Shown: in pieces, positions 42,017-51,511 of the stretch | How the letters are laid out: each line of letters starts with the position of its first letter | Numbering within the stretch: the stretch's first letter is position 1 | NCBI GenBank assembly: GCA_036832975.1 | Contig: DAITQM010000001.1 | Location: 1-64,000, forward strand | Direction of reading: 5' to 3' | Source: DAITQM01 sp036832975 | Lineage (GTDB): Bacteria > Pseudomonadota > Gammaproteobacteria > Xanthomonadales > Wenzhouxiangellaceae | Length of the DNA: 64,000 bases | Notes under the pieces: model-generated | Seen by the model: the letters and a program-made list of their open reading frames with translations, nothing else | Database searches by the model: none | What the model was told of the DNA's origin: nothing | Made by a program: the position numbers and the translations under genes

Positions 42017-42991
42017 ATGGAAACGCGGGCCCATTTCGTTCTGATCGGTGCCTTCACGCTGGCGGCGATGGCCGGCGGCCTGCTGTTCATTTTCTGGCTG
42101 GCCAAATTTTCACAGCAGGAATACACCTTTTACGACGTGATCTTCGACGAGCCGGTCACCGGCCTGACCCGCGGCGGCGCGGTGCAGTACAACGGCATCC
42201 AGATCGGCGACGTCAGCAGCCTGCGCTTGGCGCCGAACGACCCGGGCCGGGTCATCGCCCGTATCCAGGTGGTCAGCGATACGCCGGTCAAGACCGATAC
42301 CCGGGCCCAACTGGGCTTCATGGGGTTGACCGGCGTGTCATTCATCCAGCTCCGCGGCGGCAGCGCCACGAGTCCATTGTTGACGCCGCGCGAGGGCGAG
42401 GACGTGGCGGTTTTGCACGCCGATGTCTCCGGCCTGCAACAACTGATCGAAAGCGGCGGCGACGTGTTCGCCAAAATCAACGAACTGGTATTGCGCGTCA
42501 ATCGGGTATTCGCCGACGAAAACATCATGCTGCTCAGCGCCTCGATGAGCCATATCGAGCAGCTCACCGCGGCGCTGGCCGGCGAACGCGACCATTTCCG
42601 CGAAATCATGACCGGCCTGGCGGCCGCCGGCAGCCGGCTCGACACGCTGTTTCAACATTTCGATGAAGCGGCGCTCCAAGTCAGACGCAGTGCCGCCGGC
42701 GTTGGTGATGCGGTTGAACGTGACTTGCCCGGGCTGCTCACCGAAGCCCGCGGCACGGCGACCGAGTTGCACCGTTTCAGCCGCGAGTTGGCCGATTGGC
42801 TCGAACACAGCCGGCCGCATTTCGAACGTTTCGCAGCGCGCGGCCTCGACGAAGTGACCGCGACGATGGTGGCGATTCAACAATTGGCCGCAGCGCTCGA
42901 GAACCTGGCGCGCCGCCTCGAAGACAGCCCGGCCGGGGCGCTGTTCAGCGGTGCTCAGGGCCGTGAATACCGCGGTGAGGGGGATCGATGA
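42017..42991 (+). CDS. MlaD-family (MCE domain) substrate-binding protein
   Basis: A 324-residue periplasmic protein anchored by one N-terminal helix (FVLIGAFTLAAMAGGLLFIFWLA). The MCE domain covers about 38-115 (DVIFDEPVTGLTRGGAVQYN, GIQIGDV, MGLTGVSFIQLRGG), then a long helical C-terminal part (about 130-310) that can form a tunnel or needle. Overlaps the following lipoprotein gene by 4 bp. Confidence 0.9.
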   Translation: METRAHFVLIGAFTLAAMAGGLLFIFWLAKFSQQEYTFYDVIFDEPVTGLTRGGAVQYNGIQIGDVSSLRLAPNDPGRVIARIQVVSDTPVKTDTRAQLGFMGLTGVSFIQLRGGSATSPLLTPREGEDVAVLHADVSGLQQLIESGGDVFAKINELVLRVNRVFADENIMLLSASMSHIEQLTAALAGERDHFREIMTGLAAAGSRLDTLFQHFDEAALQVRRSAAGVGDAVERDLPGLLTEARGTATELHRFSRELADWLEHSRPHFERFAARGLDEVTATMVAIQQLAAALENLARRLEDSPAGALFSGAQGREYRGEGDR

Positions 42992-43593
42992 ACGATCGTT
43001 GTATGTTAGTGATACCGGTGCTGCTGGCGCTCACCGGCTGCGCTTCGTTGTTACCGCCGCCGGCCGAGACCCGTGAATTCGCCTTGACACCGGCCGCCCC
43101 GGAACCCGGCGTCGCACCAATGCCGGTCCTCAACCTGACGGTCGCGATCGATGCGCCCTATGACGGCAACCGGCTGCTGGTCCGTGACCTGGGCGGCGAA
43201 CTCAGGCCCTACGCCGGCGGTCGCTGGGCCGCACCGTTGAAGTCACTGCTGGCGGCGAGTTGGAGTTTCAGTCTCGAACGCGCCGCTATCGCGGGGCAGG
43301 TGCTAAGCGGTACGGCGCGCGGCGGCCATTACCCGTTGCTGGCCTTGCAGGTACGGGAGTTTTTCGCCGCCGCCGAAGCACAGCCGGCGGAAATCCGACT
43401 GAGTCTGGTCGCTGCCTATCAGGCCGATTCCGACGCCGCGCCCGAAGTCCGCACCTTCAGCGTCCGCCGCCCGGCCGATCTAGACGATATCGCCGCACTC
43501 GCCGCCGGTTTCGATGCGGCGAATCAGGCGCTGGTCAGCGAAGCTTTGCACTGGCTGAATGAGCTGAACCGGGGCGCAAGCAGGGGGCCTTAG
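42988..43593 (+). CDS. ABC-type transport auxiliary lipoprotein (PqiC/YmbA-like)
   Basis: A 201-residue lipoprotein; the lipobox LTGC puts the lipid on Cys18. The mature part fits the auxiliary lipoprotein family (PF03886-like): REFALTPAAPEPG, LTVAIDAPYDGNRLLVRDL, and a C-terminal ALVSEALHWLNEL helix. Such proteins bridge MCE rings to the outer membrane. Its TAG stop (43591-43593) is the first three bases of a dispersed repeat, so insertion may have trimmed or extended the C-terminus. Confidence 0.8.
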   Translation: MNDRCMLVIPVLLALTGCASLLPPPAETREFALTPAAPEPGVAPMPVLNLTVAIDAPYDGNRLLVRDLGGELRPYAGGRWAAPLKSLLAASWSFSLERAAIAGQVLSGTARGGHYPLLALQVREFFAAAEAQPAEIRLSLVAAYQADSDAAPEVRTFSVRRPADLDDIAALAAGFDAANQALVSEALHWLNELNRGASRGP

Positions 43594-43618
43594 CAGGCTG
43601 TTGAAAAACAACCTGTTA
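43591..43618. repeat. Collapsed copy of the AACAGG/GAAAAAC repeat
   Basis: TAGCAGGCTGTTGAAAAAC runs directly into CAACCTGTTA, the two ends of the 35643-35799 element joined back to back. It supplies the stop codon of the lipoprotein gene. The rest of 43619-43761 has no gene; TAAAAT at 43752-43757 may be a -10 for the next gene. Confidence 0.55.
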
Positions 43619-43761
43619 GAAAGCATTGACGGCGTATGAGCGGTTGATCGCGATCAATATGGCAACTGCGGAATTTGAACAAAGTGACGGTCTGTAGGTC
43701 CGAACATCCGGAAACCGAATGGCACGCCCCGCCGGTCGGTTTGTAATAGGGTAAAATGTGC

Positions 43762-44187
43762 ATGATGCGCTTGATTTCGCACAGTTTTTTTGCTTTATTG
43801 CTGCTTGCCGGCCAGGGCCAGTGTTGTCTGGCCTCCGGCGTGGCCGGCGGGCCGCATGAGAGCACCGCCGCGACCGGCACCCACCCGGCGATGGCGGCGC
43901 ACGCCGCGCATCATGCCGGCCGGCAGGGCGCCACCCCTCCCGCGCCCTGTTGCCTCGATACGGTGCCGTCGGCCGAGCCAGGCTGCGCGGCGTGCGCCGT
44001 GGCCCAAGCCCTCGATCTCGATGCATCGCTGAGCGCTGTGGTGCCGCTGTTCAAATCCGCGATCGGGCCGGCGGCTGACGTCAGCGTCTTACCGTTCGCC
44101 GCTCCCGCGGCGCTGATGTTCCCGGTCCATTCCACTCCACGACCGCTCCGCGCCCGGCACCGCCTTTTCTCGCGCCCGCGGGAATAG
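43762..44187 (+). CDS. Small exported Cys/His-rich protein upstream of copper efflux genes
   Basis: About 141 residues with a signal peptide (SHSFFALLLLAGQGQCCLA). The mature part is rich in His (HPAMAAHAAHHAG) and Cys (PCCLD, PGCAACAV), a pattern suited to binding copper or another soft metal. It recalls the CopL-type leader proteins of copper loci, but I cannot name a family. Position directly before the CusCBA-like genes supports a metal role. Start taken at ATG 43762 or 43765, since the ATG at 43756 overlaps the putative -10. Confidence 0.55.
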   Translation: MMRLISHSFFALLLLAGQGQCCLASGVAGGPHESTAATGTHPAMAAHAAHHAGRQGATPPAPCCLDTVPSAEPGCAACAVAQALDLDASLSAVVPLFKSAIGPAADVSVLPFAAPAALMFPVHSTPRPLRARHRLFSRPRE

Positions 44188-44266
44188 ACCGCTCCTCTAA
44201 CGCTTGACCGCGCGGCGGCCGATAGGCTGCCGCTGTTCACCTGTCCGCGTTGCGAGGAACGATCGC

Positions 44267-45631
44267 ATGTTTTCAAAGCCTTATGACTGCCGCCGGCACC
44301 CCATCAGCCGGTGTTCCATCGGCCGCGTTTTGTGCGCCGGCGGCCTGTCGCTGGCCGGCTTGTTGGTGGCGCTTTCGGCCGCCGGCCGCGAGCCACTGCC
44401 GGAAAGCATTCCACTGACCTTGGAAATAGCACTGGCCGAAGCGCTTGCCAACAACCCGTCGCTCAACGACCTGGCGGCGCGCGTCGCGGCGGCTGAGGAG
44501 ATCCCGGCGCAGGCCGGCAGCTTGCCCGATCCCAGGCTCAACGTCAACGGCCTGAATCTGCCGGTCAATACTTTCAATCTCGATCAGGAGGCGATGACCC
44601 AGATGCAGTTGGGCTTCAGCCAGACCATCCCGTTCCCCGGCAAACGTCGCTTACGGCGGGCCGCGGCGGCGCACAATGCCGAAGCCGCCGCCGAACGCTT
44701 GAGCGAAGCGCGGCTGGATCTGGTCCGCGAGGTCCGACGCACGTGGTGGGAGGCGGTCTATCTGGCCCGTTCACTCGACATCATCGAACGAAATCTCGTC
44801 TTGTTGGCGCAGTTCAACGAGATCGCGGCGACCAAATACCAGGTCGGAGACGGTTTGCAGCAGGACGTGTTGCTCGCCCAGCTCGAACGGACGCGCTTGC
44901 TACAAAGGCGCATCGAACTCGAAGGGCTGATCGATGCTCAGTGGTCGAAGCTGATGACCTTGCTCGCCTGGCCGCGCGACCGCCGCCCCCGGCTGCCGGA
45001 CAATATCGAGCGTGACTTGCCGGAAATTCCCGGCATAGAAGTGTGGGCACGGCAGGCGCGGGCCGAACGGCCGGTGCTGGCCATGTTGCAGAGCCGCATC
45101 GCGGCGGCGCGCGCCAACCGCGAATTGGCCGAGAAATCCTATTACCCCGATTTGACTTTCAGCGCCAATTACGGTCTGCGCCAGGGCAACCCCATGGTCG
45201 TCAAGCGTGCCGATTTTCTGAGCCTGATGCTGAATTTCGAAATCCCATTGTTCGCCGGCAGCAAACAGGATCGGTTGGTGGCGCAAAAGCGCGCCGAGTT
45301 GACGGCCGAGGAGCAGGCGCTGCTCGACGCCATCAACCGCGTCGATGCCGAAGTCGAGACCGCCTGGTACGAGTATCAGAGCAACCGGCGGCAAAGCGAT
45401 CTTTACGACCAGGGCATCCTGCCGCAGGCGCGCGAAACCGTCGCTTCGATGCTCGCCGGTTATCAGGTGAACAAGGTCGATTTTCTCAACCTTGTACAGG
45501 CCGAGATTTCGCTTTATAACTTCGAACAACAATCCTGGGGGGCGATGACTGCCGCCGCCAAGGCGCTGGCCGACCTCGAAACCGCCGCGGGCCGGGAGGG
45601 CGCCGGACAGGAGTCCAACGATGCAAACTAA
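44267..45631 (+). CDS. cusC: TolC-family outer membrane efflux protein (CusC-like)
   Basis: A 454-residue outer-membrane factor. A signal peptide (GLSLAGLLVALSAAGREP) is followed by two OEP repeats, with LTLEIALAEALANNPSLND, the FSQTIPFPGKRRLRRAAAAH entry typical of metal-efflux OMFs, and long coiled-coil helices (RTWWEAVYLARSLDIIERNL). GAGGA 8 nt before the ATG at 44267 fixes the start. First of three coupled RND efflux genes. Confidence 0.85.
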   Translation: MFSKPYDCRRHPISRCSIGRVLCAGGLSLAGLLVALSAAGREPLPESIPLTLEIALAEALANNPSLNDLAARVAAAEEIPAQAGSLPDPRLNVNGLNLPVNTFNLDQEAMTQMQLGFSQTIPFPGKRRLRRAAAAHNAEAAAERLSEARLDLVREVRRTWWEAVYLARSLDIIERNLVLLAQFNEIAATKYQVGDGLQQDVLLAQLERTRLLQRRIELEGLIDAQWSKLMTLLAWPRDRRPRLPDNIERDLPEIPGIEVWARQARAERPVLAMLQSRIAAARANRELAEKSYYPDLTFSANYGLRQGNPMVVKRADFLSLMLNFEIPLFAGSKQDRLVAQKRAELTAEEQALLDAINRVDAEVETAWYEYQSNRRQSDLYDQGILPQARETVASMLAGYQVNKVDFLNLVQAEISLYNFEQQSWGAMTAAAKALADLETAAGREGAGQESNDAN

Positions 45632-46901
45632 AACACTGGCCGCTTACGGACTCATGCTGGCCATCGGCCTGACCGCCGGTTATTTCATTTCCACCCACCT
45701 CAGCGGGACGGCGGTCGAAGCGCCGGCCGGCACCGCTGCCAAGCCGCTCTATTACCGCCATCCAATGAACCCGGAGATCACCTCTAAAGTACCGGCCAAG
45801 GACGATATGGGCATGGACTATATTCCGGTCTATGCTTCCGCCGCCGCGCCCAGTGAAGAACTGGCCGGCACGGTGACGATCGATCCGGTCGTCGTCCAGA
45901 ACATCGGGGTGCGCACGGCAGCGGTGAAAGTGAGCACATTGGCGGCCGATATTTTCACCGTCGGCCGGGTCGATTACGATGAAGAGAAACTCGCCCGCCT
46001 GCATCCCAAGGTCGAAGGTTGGGTCGAAGCGTTGTACATCGACCAGACCGGGCAGGAAATTGCCAAGGATGCGATATTGCTCGATCTTTATTCGCCCGAA
46101 CTGGTCGTCAGCCAGGAAGAATACCTGCTTGCCTTGCGCAACCTTGCGACACTCGGTCAAAGCTCGTATGCCGAGATCAGGAAGGGAGCCGAAGACCTGG
46201 CGGCCAGCGCTCGGCAGCGCCTGCTGCTGCTCGATATGCCACCCCACCAACTGGCCGAGTTGGAGGAAAGCCGTCAGGTCAAACGCACTTTACACATCCA
46301 TTCGCCGTTCGACGGCATTGTCGTCAAGGTCGGCGCGCGGGGCGGGCAATATGTCACTCCGCAGACCGAGCTGTATCAGCTCGCCGACCTGTCTACGGTC
46401 TGGGTCTACGTCGATGTTTACGAGCACGAAATGCCGTGGCTGGCGACCGGCGATGCGGCGACCATCCGTTTTGCCGGGATGCCGGGACGTGAATTCGACG
46501 GCCGGGTCGAGTTCGTTTATCCCTATCTCGAACAGAAGACCCGGACGCAGAAAGTGCGCCTGTCGTTTGCCAACCCCGATCGCCTGCTCAAGCCCGAAAT
46601 GTACGGCGATGTGACGATCGCCACCCGCCGCCAGACCGAGGCGCTGGTCATCCCGCAGCAGGCGGTGATCCGTTCCGGGCGCCGCGACCAGGTGTTCGTC
46701 GTCCGCGCCCCCGGCAAGTTCGAACCGCGCGAGGTGACACTCGGCGTCGGCAGCAGCGGTATGGTGCAGGTGCTGGACGGCGTCGAAGCTGGCGATGAGG
46801 TGGTGGTCTCCGGTCAGTTTTTGATCGATTCCGAATCGAAATTGAACGAGGCGGCGAGCAAGTTCTCGGAACCGCCCGCCGCGGAGCACCACCATGGTTG
46901 A
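45621..46901 (+). CDS. cusB: RND efflux periplasmic adaptor (CusB-like)
   Basis: A 426-residue membrane-fusion protein. After one N-terminal helix comes a heavy-metal-binding motif YYRHPMNPEITSKVPAKDD and MGMDYIPVY, with Met and His residues as in CusB. The barrel-sandwich and hairpin (VSQEEYLLALRNLATL) and a C-terminal membrane-proximal domain follow. Last residues are EHHHG. Overlaps cusC by 11 bp and cusA by 8 bp. Methionine-rich sites favour Cu(I)/Ag(I) over Zn/Co. Confidence 0.87.
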   Translation: MQTKTLAAYGLMLAIGLTAGYFISTHLSGTAVEAPAGTAAKPLYYRHPMNPEITSKVPAKDDMGMDYIPVYASAAAPSEELAGTVTIDPVVVQNIGVRTAAVKVSTLAADIFTVGRVDYDEEKLARLHPKVEGWVEALYIDQTGQEIAKDAILLDLYSPELVVSQEEYLLALRNLATLGQSSYAEIRKGAEDLAASARQRLLLLDMPPHQLAELEESRQVKRTLHIHSPFDGIVVKVGARGGQYVTPQTELYQLADLSTVWVYVDVYEHEMPWLATGDAATIRFAGMPGREFDGRVEFVYPYLEQKTRTQKVRLSFANPDRLLKPEMYGDVTIATRRQTEALVIPQQAVIRSGRRDQVFVVRAPGKFEPREVTLGVGSSGMVQVLDGVEAGDEVVVSGQFLIDSESKLNEAASKFSEPPAAEHHHG

Positions 46902-49900
46902 GAAGATCATCACCGGCGCCCTCGGCAACCGCCTGCTGGTGGCGATTTTCACCGGGCTGGCGATCGGTGCCGGTTTGTGGGCGATGCACACCACGCCGCT
47001 CGACGCGATCCCGGATCTGTCCGATGTGCAGGTCATTATTTTTACCGAGTACCCCGGCCAGGCGCCGCAGGTCGTCGAAGACCAGGTCACTTATCCGCTG
47101 ACCACCGCAATGCTCGCCGTGCCGTTCGCCAAGGTCGTACGCGGCTATTCGTTCTTCGGTTTGTCGTTCGTCTACGTGCTCTTCGAGGACGGTACCGACA
47201 TGTACTGGGCGCGTTCGCGAGTGCTCGAGTATCTGAACTTCGTCGGCGGCCAATTGCCGCGCGGCATTGCGCCGCAGCTCGGCCCGGATGCGACCGGGGT
47301 CGGTTGGATTTACGAATATGCGCTGGTCGATCGCAGCGGCGAACGCGATCTGGCCGAGCTGCGCACCCTGCAAGACTGGTATTTGCGTTATCAACTGCAA
47401 ACCGTACCCGGGGTGGCTGAAGTCGCTTCGGTCGGCGGTTACGTCAAACAGTACCAGGTCGAGGTGAATCCCAACGCCCTGGCGGCCTACGGCATTCCGC
47501 TGGCGGCCGTCAAGATGGCGATCCAGCGATCGAACAACGATGTCGGCGGCCGCGTCGTCGAACTGGCGGAGACCGAGTACATGGTGCGCGGTCGCGGTTA
47601 TATCCGCGGCATCGGCGACCTCGCCGTGGTCGTCATCGGCGTCGATGACAATGGAACGCCGATTTACCTACGCGACGTGGCCGATATCCATCTCGGTCCG
47701 GAACTTCGGCGCGGGGCGGCCGATTTCAACGGCGCAGGCGAAGTCGCCGGCGGTGTCGTGGTGATGCGCTACGGCGGCGATGCGTTGGCCACAATCGAAG
47801 CCGTGCGCACCAAACTCGAACAGTTGCAGTCAGGATTGCCCGCCGGAGTCGAGATCGTGCCGGTTTATGACCGTGGCGCCTTGATCGAGCGGGCGGTGGA
47901 TAATCTCAAAGACAAACTCATCGAGGAATTCATCGTCGTCAGTCTGATCTCGATTCTGTTTCTACTCCACGTGCGCTCGGCACTGGTCGCGATTCTGACG
48001 CTGCCGATCGGTGTCCTTTTGGCATTGATCGTGATGCGCTGGCAGGGACTCAGCGCCAATATCATGTCGCTCGGCGGTATTGCGATCGCGATCGGCGCGA
48101 TGGTCGATGGAGCGATCGTGATGATCGAAAATGCTCACAAACATCTGGAGCAGGCAACGCACGGCAAAAACGGCACTCTGTCTTCCGCCGAGCGCTGGTC
48201 GGCGATCGGCACCGCGGCGCGCGAAGTAGGCCCGGCGCTGTTTTTCTCATTGCTGATCATCACCGTATCCTTCCTGCCGGTGTTCACCTTGCAGGCCCAG
48301 GAAGGGCGGTTGTTCAGCCCGCTCGCTTTTACCAAAACCTATGCCATGGCGGCGGCGGCATTGCTCGCCGTGACCTTGACGCCGGTGTTGATGGGTTATT
48401 TCATCCGCGGACGGATTCTGCCCGAGGTCAAAAATCCGGTCAACCGCCTGCTGCACGCTATCCACCGGCCGCTGCTGCGCCTGGCATTGAAGTGGCGCAG
48501 CCTGACCCTGTTGCTGGCCGCGGCGCTGCTCGCGGTCAGTTTTTGGCCGTTAGCCCGATTGGGCAGCGAATTTATGCCGCCGCTTGACGAAGGCGATATT
48601 TTGTATATGCCGACGACCTTTCCCGGAATCTCTATTACCAAGGCCAAAGAGATCTTGCAGCAGACCGATAAAATCTTGATGACCTTCCCCGAAGTCGAAA
48701 CCGTCTTCGGCAAAGTCGGTCGGGCGCGGACCGCGACCGACCCGGCGCCGCTGTCGATGATCGAGACCATCGTTAGGTTGAAACCCAAGGAACAGTGGCC
48801 ACAGCCGCAGAAAACGACGCGCGAGCTGATGACCGAAATGGACCTAGCGATTCGTTTTCCGGGCTTGGCCAACGCCTGGACCCTGCCGATCAAAACCCGT
48901 CTTGATATGCTTTCCACTGGGATCAAGACTCCCGTCGGCATCAAGGTCTCCGGGCCGGATCTGGCCGTCCTGGAACGCATCGGCAAAGAGATCGAACAGG
49001 TGTTGAAACCATTGCCCGATACGCTGTCGGTGTTCGCCGACCGCGCCGTCGGCGGGTATTATCTGGATTATGACATCCGCCGCACCGACGCGGCGCGCTA
49101 CGGCCTGACGGTCGGCGACGTGCAGGACGTCATTCAGTCGGCGGTCGGCGGCATGAACGTCACCGAGACCGTCGAGGGCCTGGAGCGCTACCCGGTCAAT
49201 GTTCGCTATCCGCGCGAGCTGCGCGATAATCTCGAAGCGCTCAAACGAGTGCTGATCGCCACGCCGACCGGAGCCCAGATCCCGATCGCCCTGGTTGCCG
49301 ATCTCGAACTACGCCGCGGCCCGCCGTCGATCAAAAGCGAGGACGCCAGGCTTAACGCCTGGATCTACGTCGATCTTTCGACTTCCGACATCGGCGGCTA
49401 TGTGGCGCGGGCGAAGCAGCGTATCGCCAGTGAAGTGGACATCCCTCCGGGCTACACCTTGAACTGGTCCGGCCAGTTCGAATATATGCAGCGCGCGGCC
49501 GAGCGTCTGAAACTGGTGGTGCCGGCGACGCTGGCGATCATCTTTTTGTTGCTGTATTTAAATTTCGGCAACGTCACGGCACCGCTGGTCGTGATGCTGA
49601 CCATTCCATTCGCCTTGATCGGCGGCATCTGGCTGCAATATATCTTCGATTTCAATTTCTCGGTCGCCGTCGCCGTCGGTTACATCGCGCTGGCCGGCGT
49701 CGCCGCGGAAATTGGCGTCCTGGTCCTGACTTTCATCGACCACGCGATCGCCGCAATGGAGCGCGATAAAAGGCGCCGGCTGACGGCGCGCGAACTGCTG
49801 GATGCGGCTTATGAAGGCGCGGCGCAGCGCGTCAGACCGATCGTGATGACCGCCGCAGCAATTACCCTCGGCCTATTACCGATATTTTACGGTCAGGGGA

Positions 49901-50034
49901 CGGGCTCGGAAGTGATGCAGCGGATCGCCGTGCCGATGGTCGGCGGCATGGTCACCACGACGGTTCTCAGCCTGGTTGTCCTACCGGTGGTCTATGCCCT
50001 GGCGCGCTCGCTGTTCCACGGTGGGATGAAATGA
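46894..50034 (+). CDS. cusA: Heavy-metal RND efflux pump (CusA/CzcA family)
   Basis: A 1046-residue, 12-helix proton-driven exporter. It shows DAIPDLSDVQVIIFTEYPGQ, ALFFSLLIITVSFLPVFTL, SEFMPPLDEGDILYMPTTFP, GIKVSGPDLAVLERIG, and FNFSVAVAVGYIALAGVAAEIGVL, all HME-RND signatures. SPMLKTPVGI-type TGIKTPVGIK lies in the porter domain. Cu/Ag specificity is inferred from CusB and the neighbouring copK and copA; Czc-type substrates cannot be excluded. Confidence 0.9.
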   Translation: MVEKIITGALGNRLLVAIFTGLAIGAGLWAMHTTPLDAIPDLSDVQVIIFTEYPGQAPQVVEDQVTYPLTTAMLAVPFAKVVRGYSFFGLSFVYVLFEDGTDMYWARSRVLEYLNFVGGQLPRGIAPQLGPDATGVGWIYEYALVDRSGERDLAELRTLQDWYLRYQLQTVPGVAEVASVGGYVKQYQVEVNPNALAAYGIPLAAVKMAIQRSNNDVGGRVVELAETEYMVRGRGYIRGIGDLAVVVIGVDDNGTPIYLRDVADIHLGPELRRGAADFNGAGEVAGGVVVMRYGGDALATIEAVRTKLEQLQSGLPAGVEIVPVYDRGALIERAVDNLKDKLIEEFIVVSLISILFLLHVRSALVAILTLPIGVLLALIVMRWQGLSANIMSLGGIAIAIGAMVDGAIVMIENAHKHLEQATHGKNGTLSSAERWSAIGTAAREVGPALFFSLLIITVSFLPVFTLQAQEGRLFSPLAFTKTYAMAAAALLAVTLTPVLMGYFIRGRILPEVKNPVNRLLHAIHRPLLRLALKWRSLTLLLAAALLAVSFWPLARLGSEFMPPLDEGDILYMPTTFPGISITKAKEILQQTDKILMTFPEVETVFGKVGRARTATDPAPLSMIETIVRLKPKEQWPQPQKTTRELMTEMDLAIRFPGLANAWTLPIKTRLDMLSTGIKTPVGIKVSGPDLAVLERIGKEIEQVLKPLPDTLSVFADRAVGGYYLDYDIRRTDAARYGLTVGDVQDVIQSAVGGMNVTETVEGLERYPVNVRYPRELRDNLEALKRVLIATPTGAQIPIALVADLELRRGPPSIKSEDARLNAWIYVDLSTSDIGGYVARAKQRIASEVDIPPGYTLNWSGQFEYMQRAAERLKLVVPATLAIIFLLLYLNFGNVTAPLVVMLTIPFALIGGIWLQYIFDFNFSVAVAVGYIALAGVAAEIGVLVLTFIDHAIAAMERDKRRRLTARELLDAAYEGAAQRVRPIVMTAAAITLGLLPIFYGQGTGSEVMQRIAVPMVGGMVTTTVLSLVVLPVVYALARSLFHGGMK

Positions 50035-50069
50035 TGATGTTCAACCCGGATGTCAAACGGAGGTGTATC

Positions 50070-50549
50070 ATGAATGACTATCGGTTTGCTTATTTTGCAT
50101 TTTTGTTCGTCCTTGCGATGTTCGCCGCACCGCTGACAGCCATCGCCGGTGAACGAAAAGTCGAATTGCGCGACGGAACGTCTCTCTATGTCGGCTCCAG
50201 TGGCGCCATGCGCATGGAAGATGCCACCGGTGAACCTTTTCCGATGAAAGACAACGTGGTCATGGAAACCGCCGATGGCGAGCTGTTGTTGATGAAAAAC
50301 AAACGCCTGTGGAAACGTCATCGCCACAAAGCGCCGGCCACGCGCCGTCCCGCAATCGACAGCGCAAATGAAGAAGTGATCCGCCTTAAGGACGGCAGCT
50401 TTCTGGTGAGTGACGAGAAAGGCGGGATGCGCATGCAGGACCGTGACGGAAAACCGATCGCGATGCCCGATGACGTCGAGATGGAGACCGAGGACGGCGA
50501 AATCATCTTGATGCGCAACAAAGCTCTATGGCGGCTGTTCGGCGATTGA
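50070..50549 (+). CDS. copK: Periplasmic CopK-like copper-binding protein with two CopK domains
   Basis: 159 residues. A signal peptide (FAYFAFLFVLAMFAAPLTAIAG) precedes two copies of the CopK domain: KVELRDGTSLYVGSSGAMRM with NVVMETADGELLLMKN, and VIRLKDGSFLVSDEKGGMRM with DVEMETEDGEIILMRN. Met-rich loops (MRMED, PFPMKD, IAMPDD) would bind Cu(I). The known CopK of Cupriavidus has one domain. GGAGGTG lies 6 nt before the ATG at 50070. It follows cusA by 35 bp and precedes the prs paralogue by 37 bp. Confidence 0.85.
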   Translation: MNDYRFAYFAFLFVLAMFAAPLTAIAGERKVELRDGTSLYVGSSGAMRMEDATGEPFPMKDNVVMETADGELLLMKNKRLWKRHRHKAPATRRPAIDSANEEVIRLKDGSFLVSDEKGGMRMQDRDGKPIAMPDDVEMETEDGEIILMRNKALWRLFGD

Positions 50550-50586
50550 ACCACTGGATGCGGCGCGAGCCAGGACGAGAGGCAGC

Positions 50587-51477
50587 ATGATGCCATTGCT
50601 GTTTACGTTGCCGGGCAACGAAGCAATGAGCGGTCTGCTTCGCAATGGGTTGCCGGCGGAATCCGGCAAGGCCGAATTCCGCCGTTTCCCCGACGGGGAA
50701 AGTTATGTCCGGATCGGGACCGATCCGAACGGGCGCCAGGTCATGATGGTCGCCGCTTTGTCGCATCCCGACGATAAAGTACTGCCGTTACTATACTTTG
50801 CCGCGGCGGCACGCGACCTCGGTGCCCGCTCAGTGGGACTGATCGACCCCTACCTCGCTTATCTCCGTCAGGACCGCCGGTTCAAGTCCGGGGAGGCCCT
50901 CACTTCCTGTACTTTTGCGCACTTGCTCGGCGGCGCTTTCGACTGGCTGGTCACCGTGGAGCCACATCTGCACCGTTTATCGTCGTTGCGCGACATCTAT
51001 TCCATACCGACGCTGTCGGTACACGCCGCGCCTCTGCTGGTTGATTGGATCAAGGACCAGGTGCGCAATCCTGTACTCATCGGTCCGGACGCCGAAAGCG
51101 AACAATGGGTTTCGGCGATCGCCGAACGGGCCGCTGTCCCTTATGTCATACTGAAAAAATCCAGGCGCGGCGACTACGAAGTCAGTATCGCCGCACCTGA
51201 TTTCCAGCGCTGGCACGGCTGCACGCCGGTGATTGTCGATGATATCATCTCGACCGGACGCACGATGATCGAAGTCACCGCCCATTTACGCCGTGCCGCC
51301 TTTGTACCGCCCGTCTGTCTGGCGGTCCACGGTATCTTCTCAGGCCCGGCGCTGCACGAGATGCGAGCGGCGGGTATCGAACGGATTGTTACATGCAACA
51401 CCATGCCGCATGCGACAAACGATATCGATATCAGCAGTCTGTTAGCCGCGGGAGTGAAAACTATGCTTGAACTTTGA
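50587..51477 (+). CDS. Ribose-phosphate pyrophosphokinase paralogue
   Basis: A 296-residue PRPP synthetase-like protein. FRRFPDGESYVRI matches the substrate flexible loop entry, YLAYLRQDRRFKSGEAL matches the ATP-binding RQD segment with the usual Arg-Glu-Pro replaced by FKSGEA, and VIVDDIISTGRTM is a complete PRPP loop. Shorter than housekeeping Prs (about 315). It sits inside a copper cluster, between copK and a DUF5676 gene, so it is a specialised paralogue of unknown purpose. Confidence 0.85.
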   Translation: MMPLLFTLPGNEAMSGLLRNGLPAESGKAEFRRFPDGESYVRIGTDPNGRQVMMVAALSHPDDKVLPLLYFAAAARDLGARSVGLIDPYLAYLRQDRRFKSGEALTSCTFAHLLGGAFDWLVTVEPHLHRLSSLRDIYSIPTLSVHAAPLLVDWIKDQVRNPVLIGPDAESEQWVSAIAERAAVPYVILKKSRRGDYEVSIAAPDFQRWHGCTPVIVDDIISTGRTMIEVTAHLRRAAFVPPVCLAVHGIFSGPALHEMRAAGIERIVTCNTMPHATNDIDISSLLAAGVKTMLEL

Positions 51478-51511
51478 GCGCTGGGCTCTCGATTAACAAG
51501 AGGAGGACATC

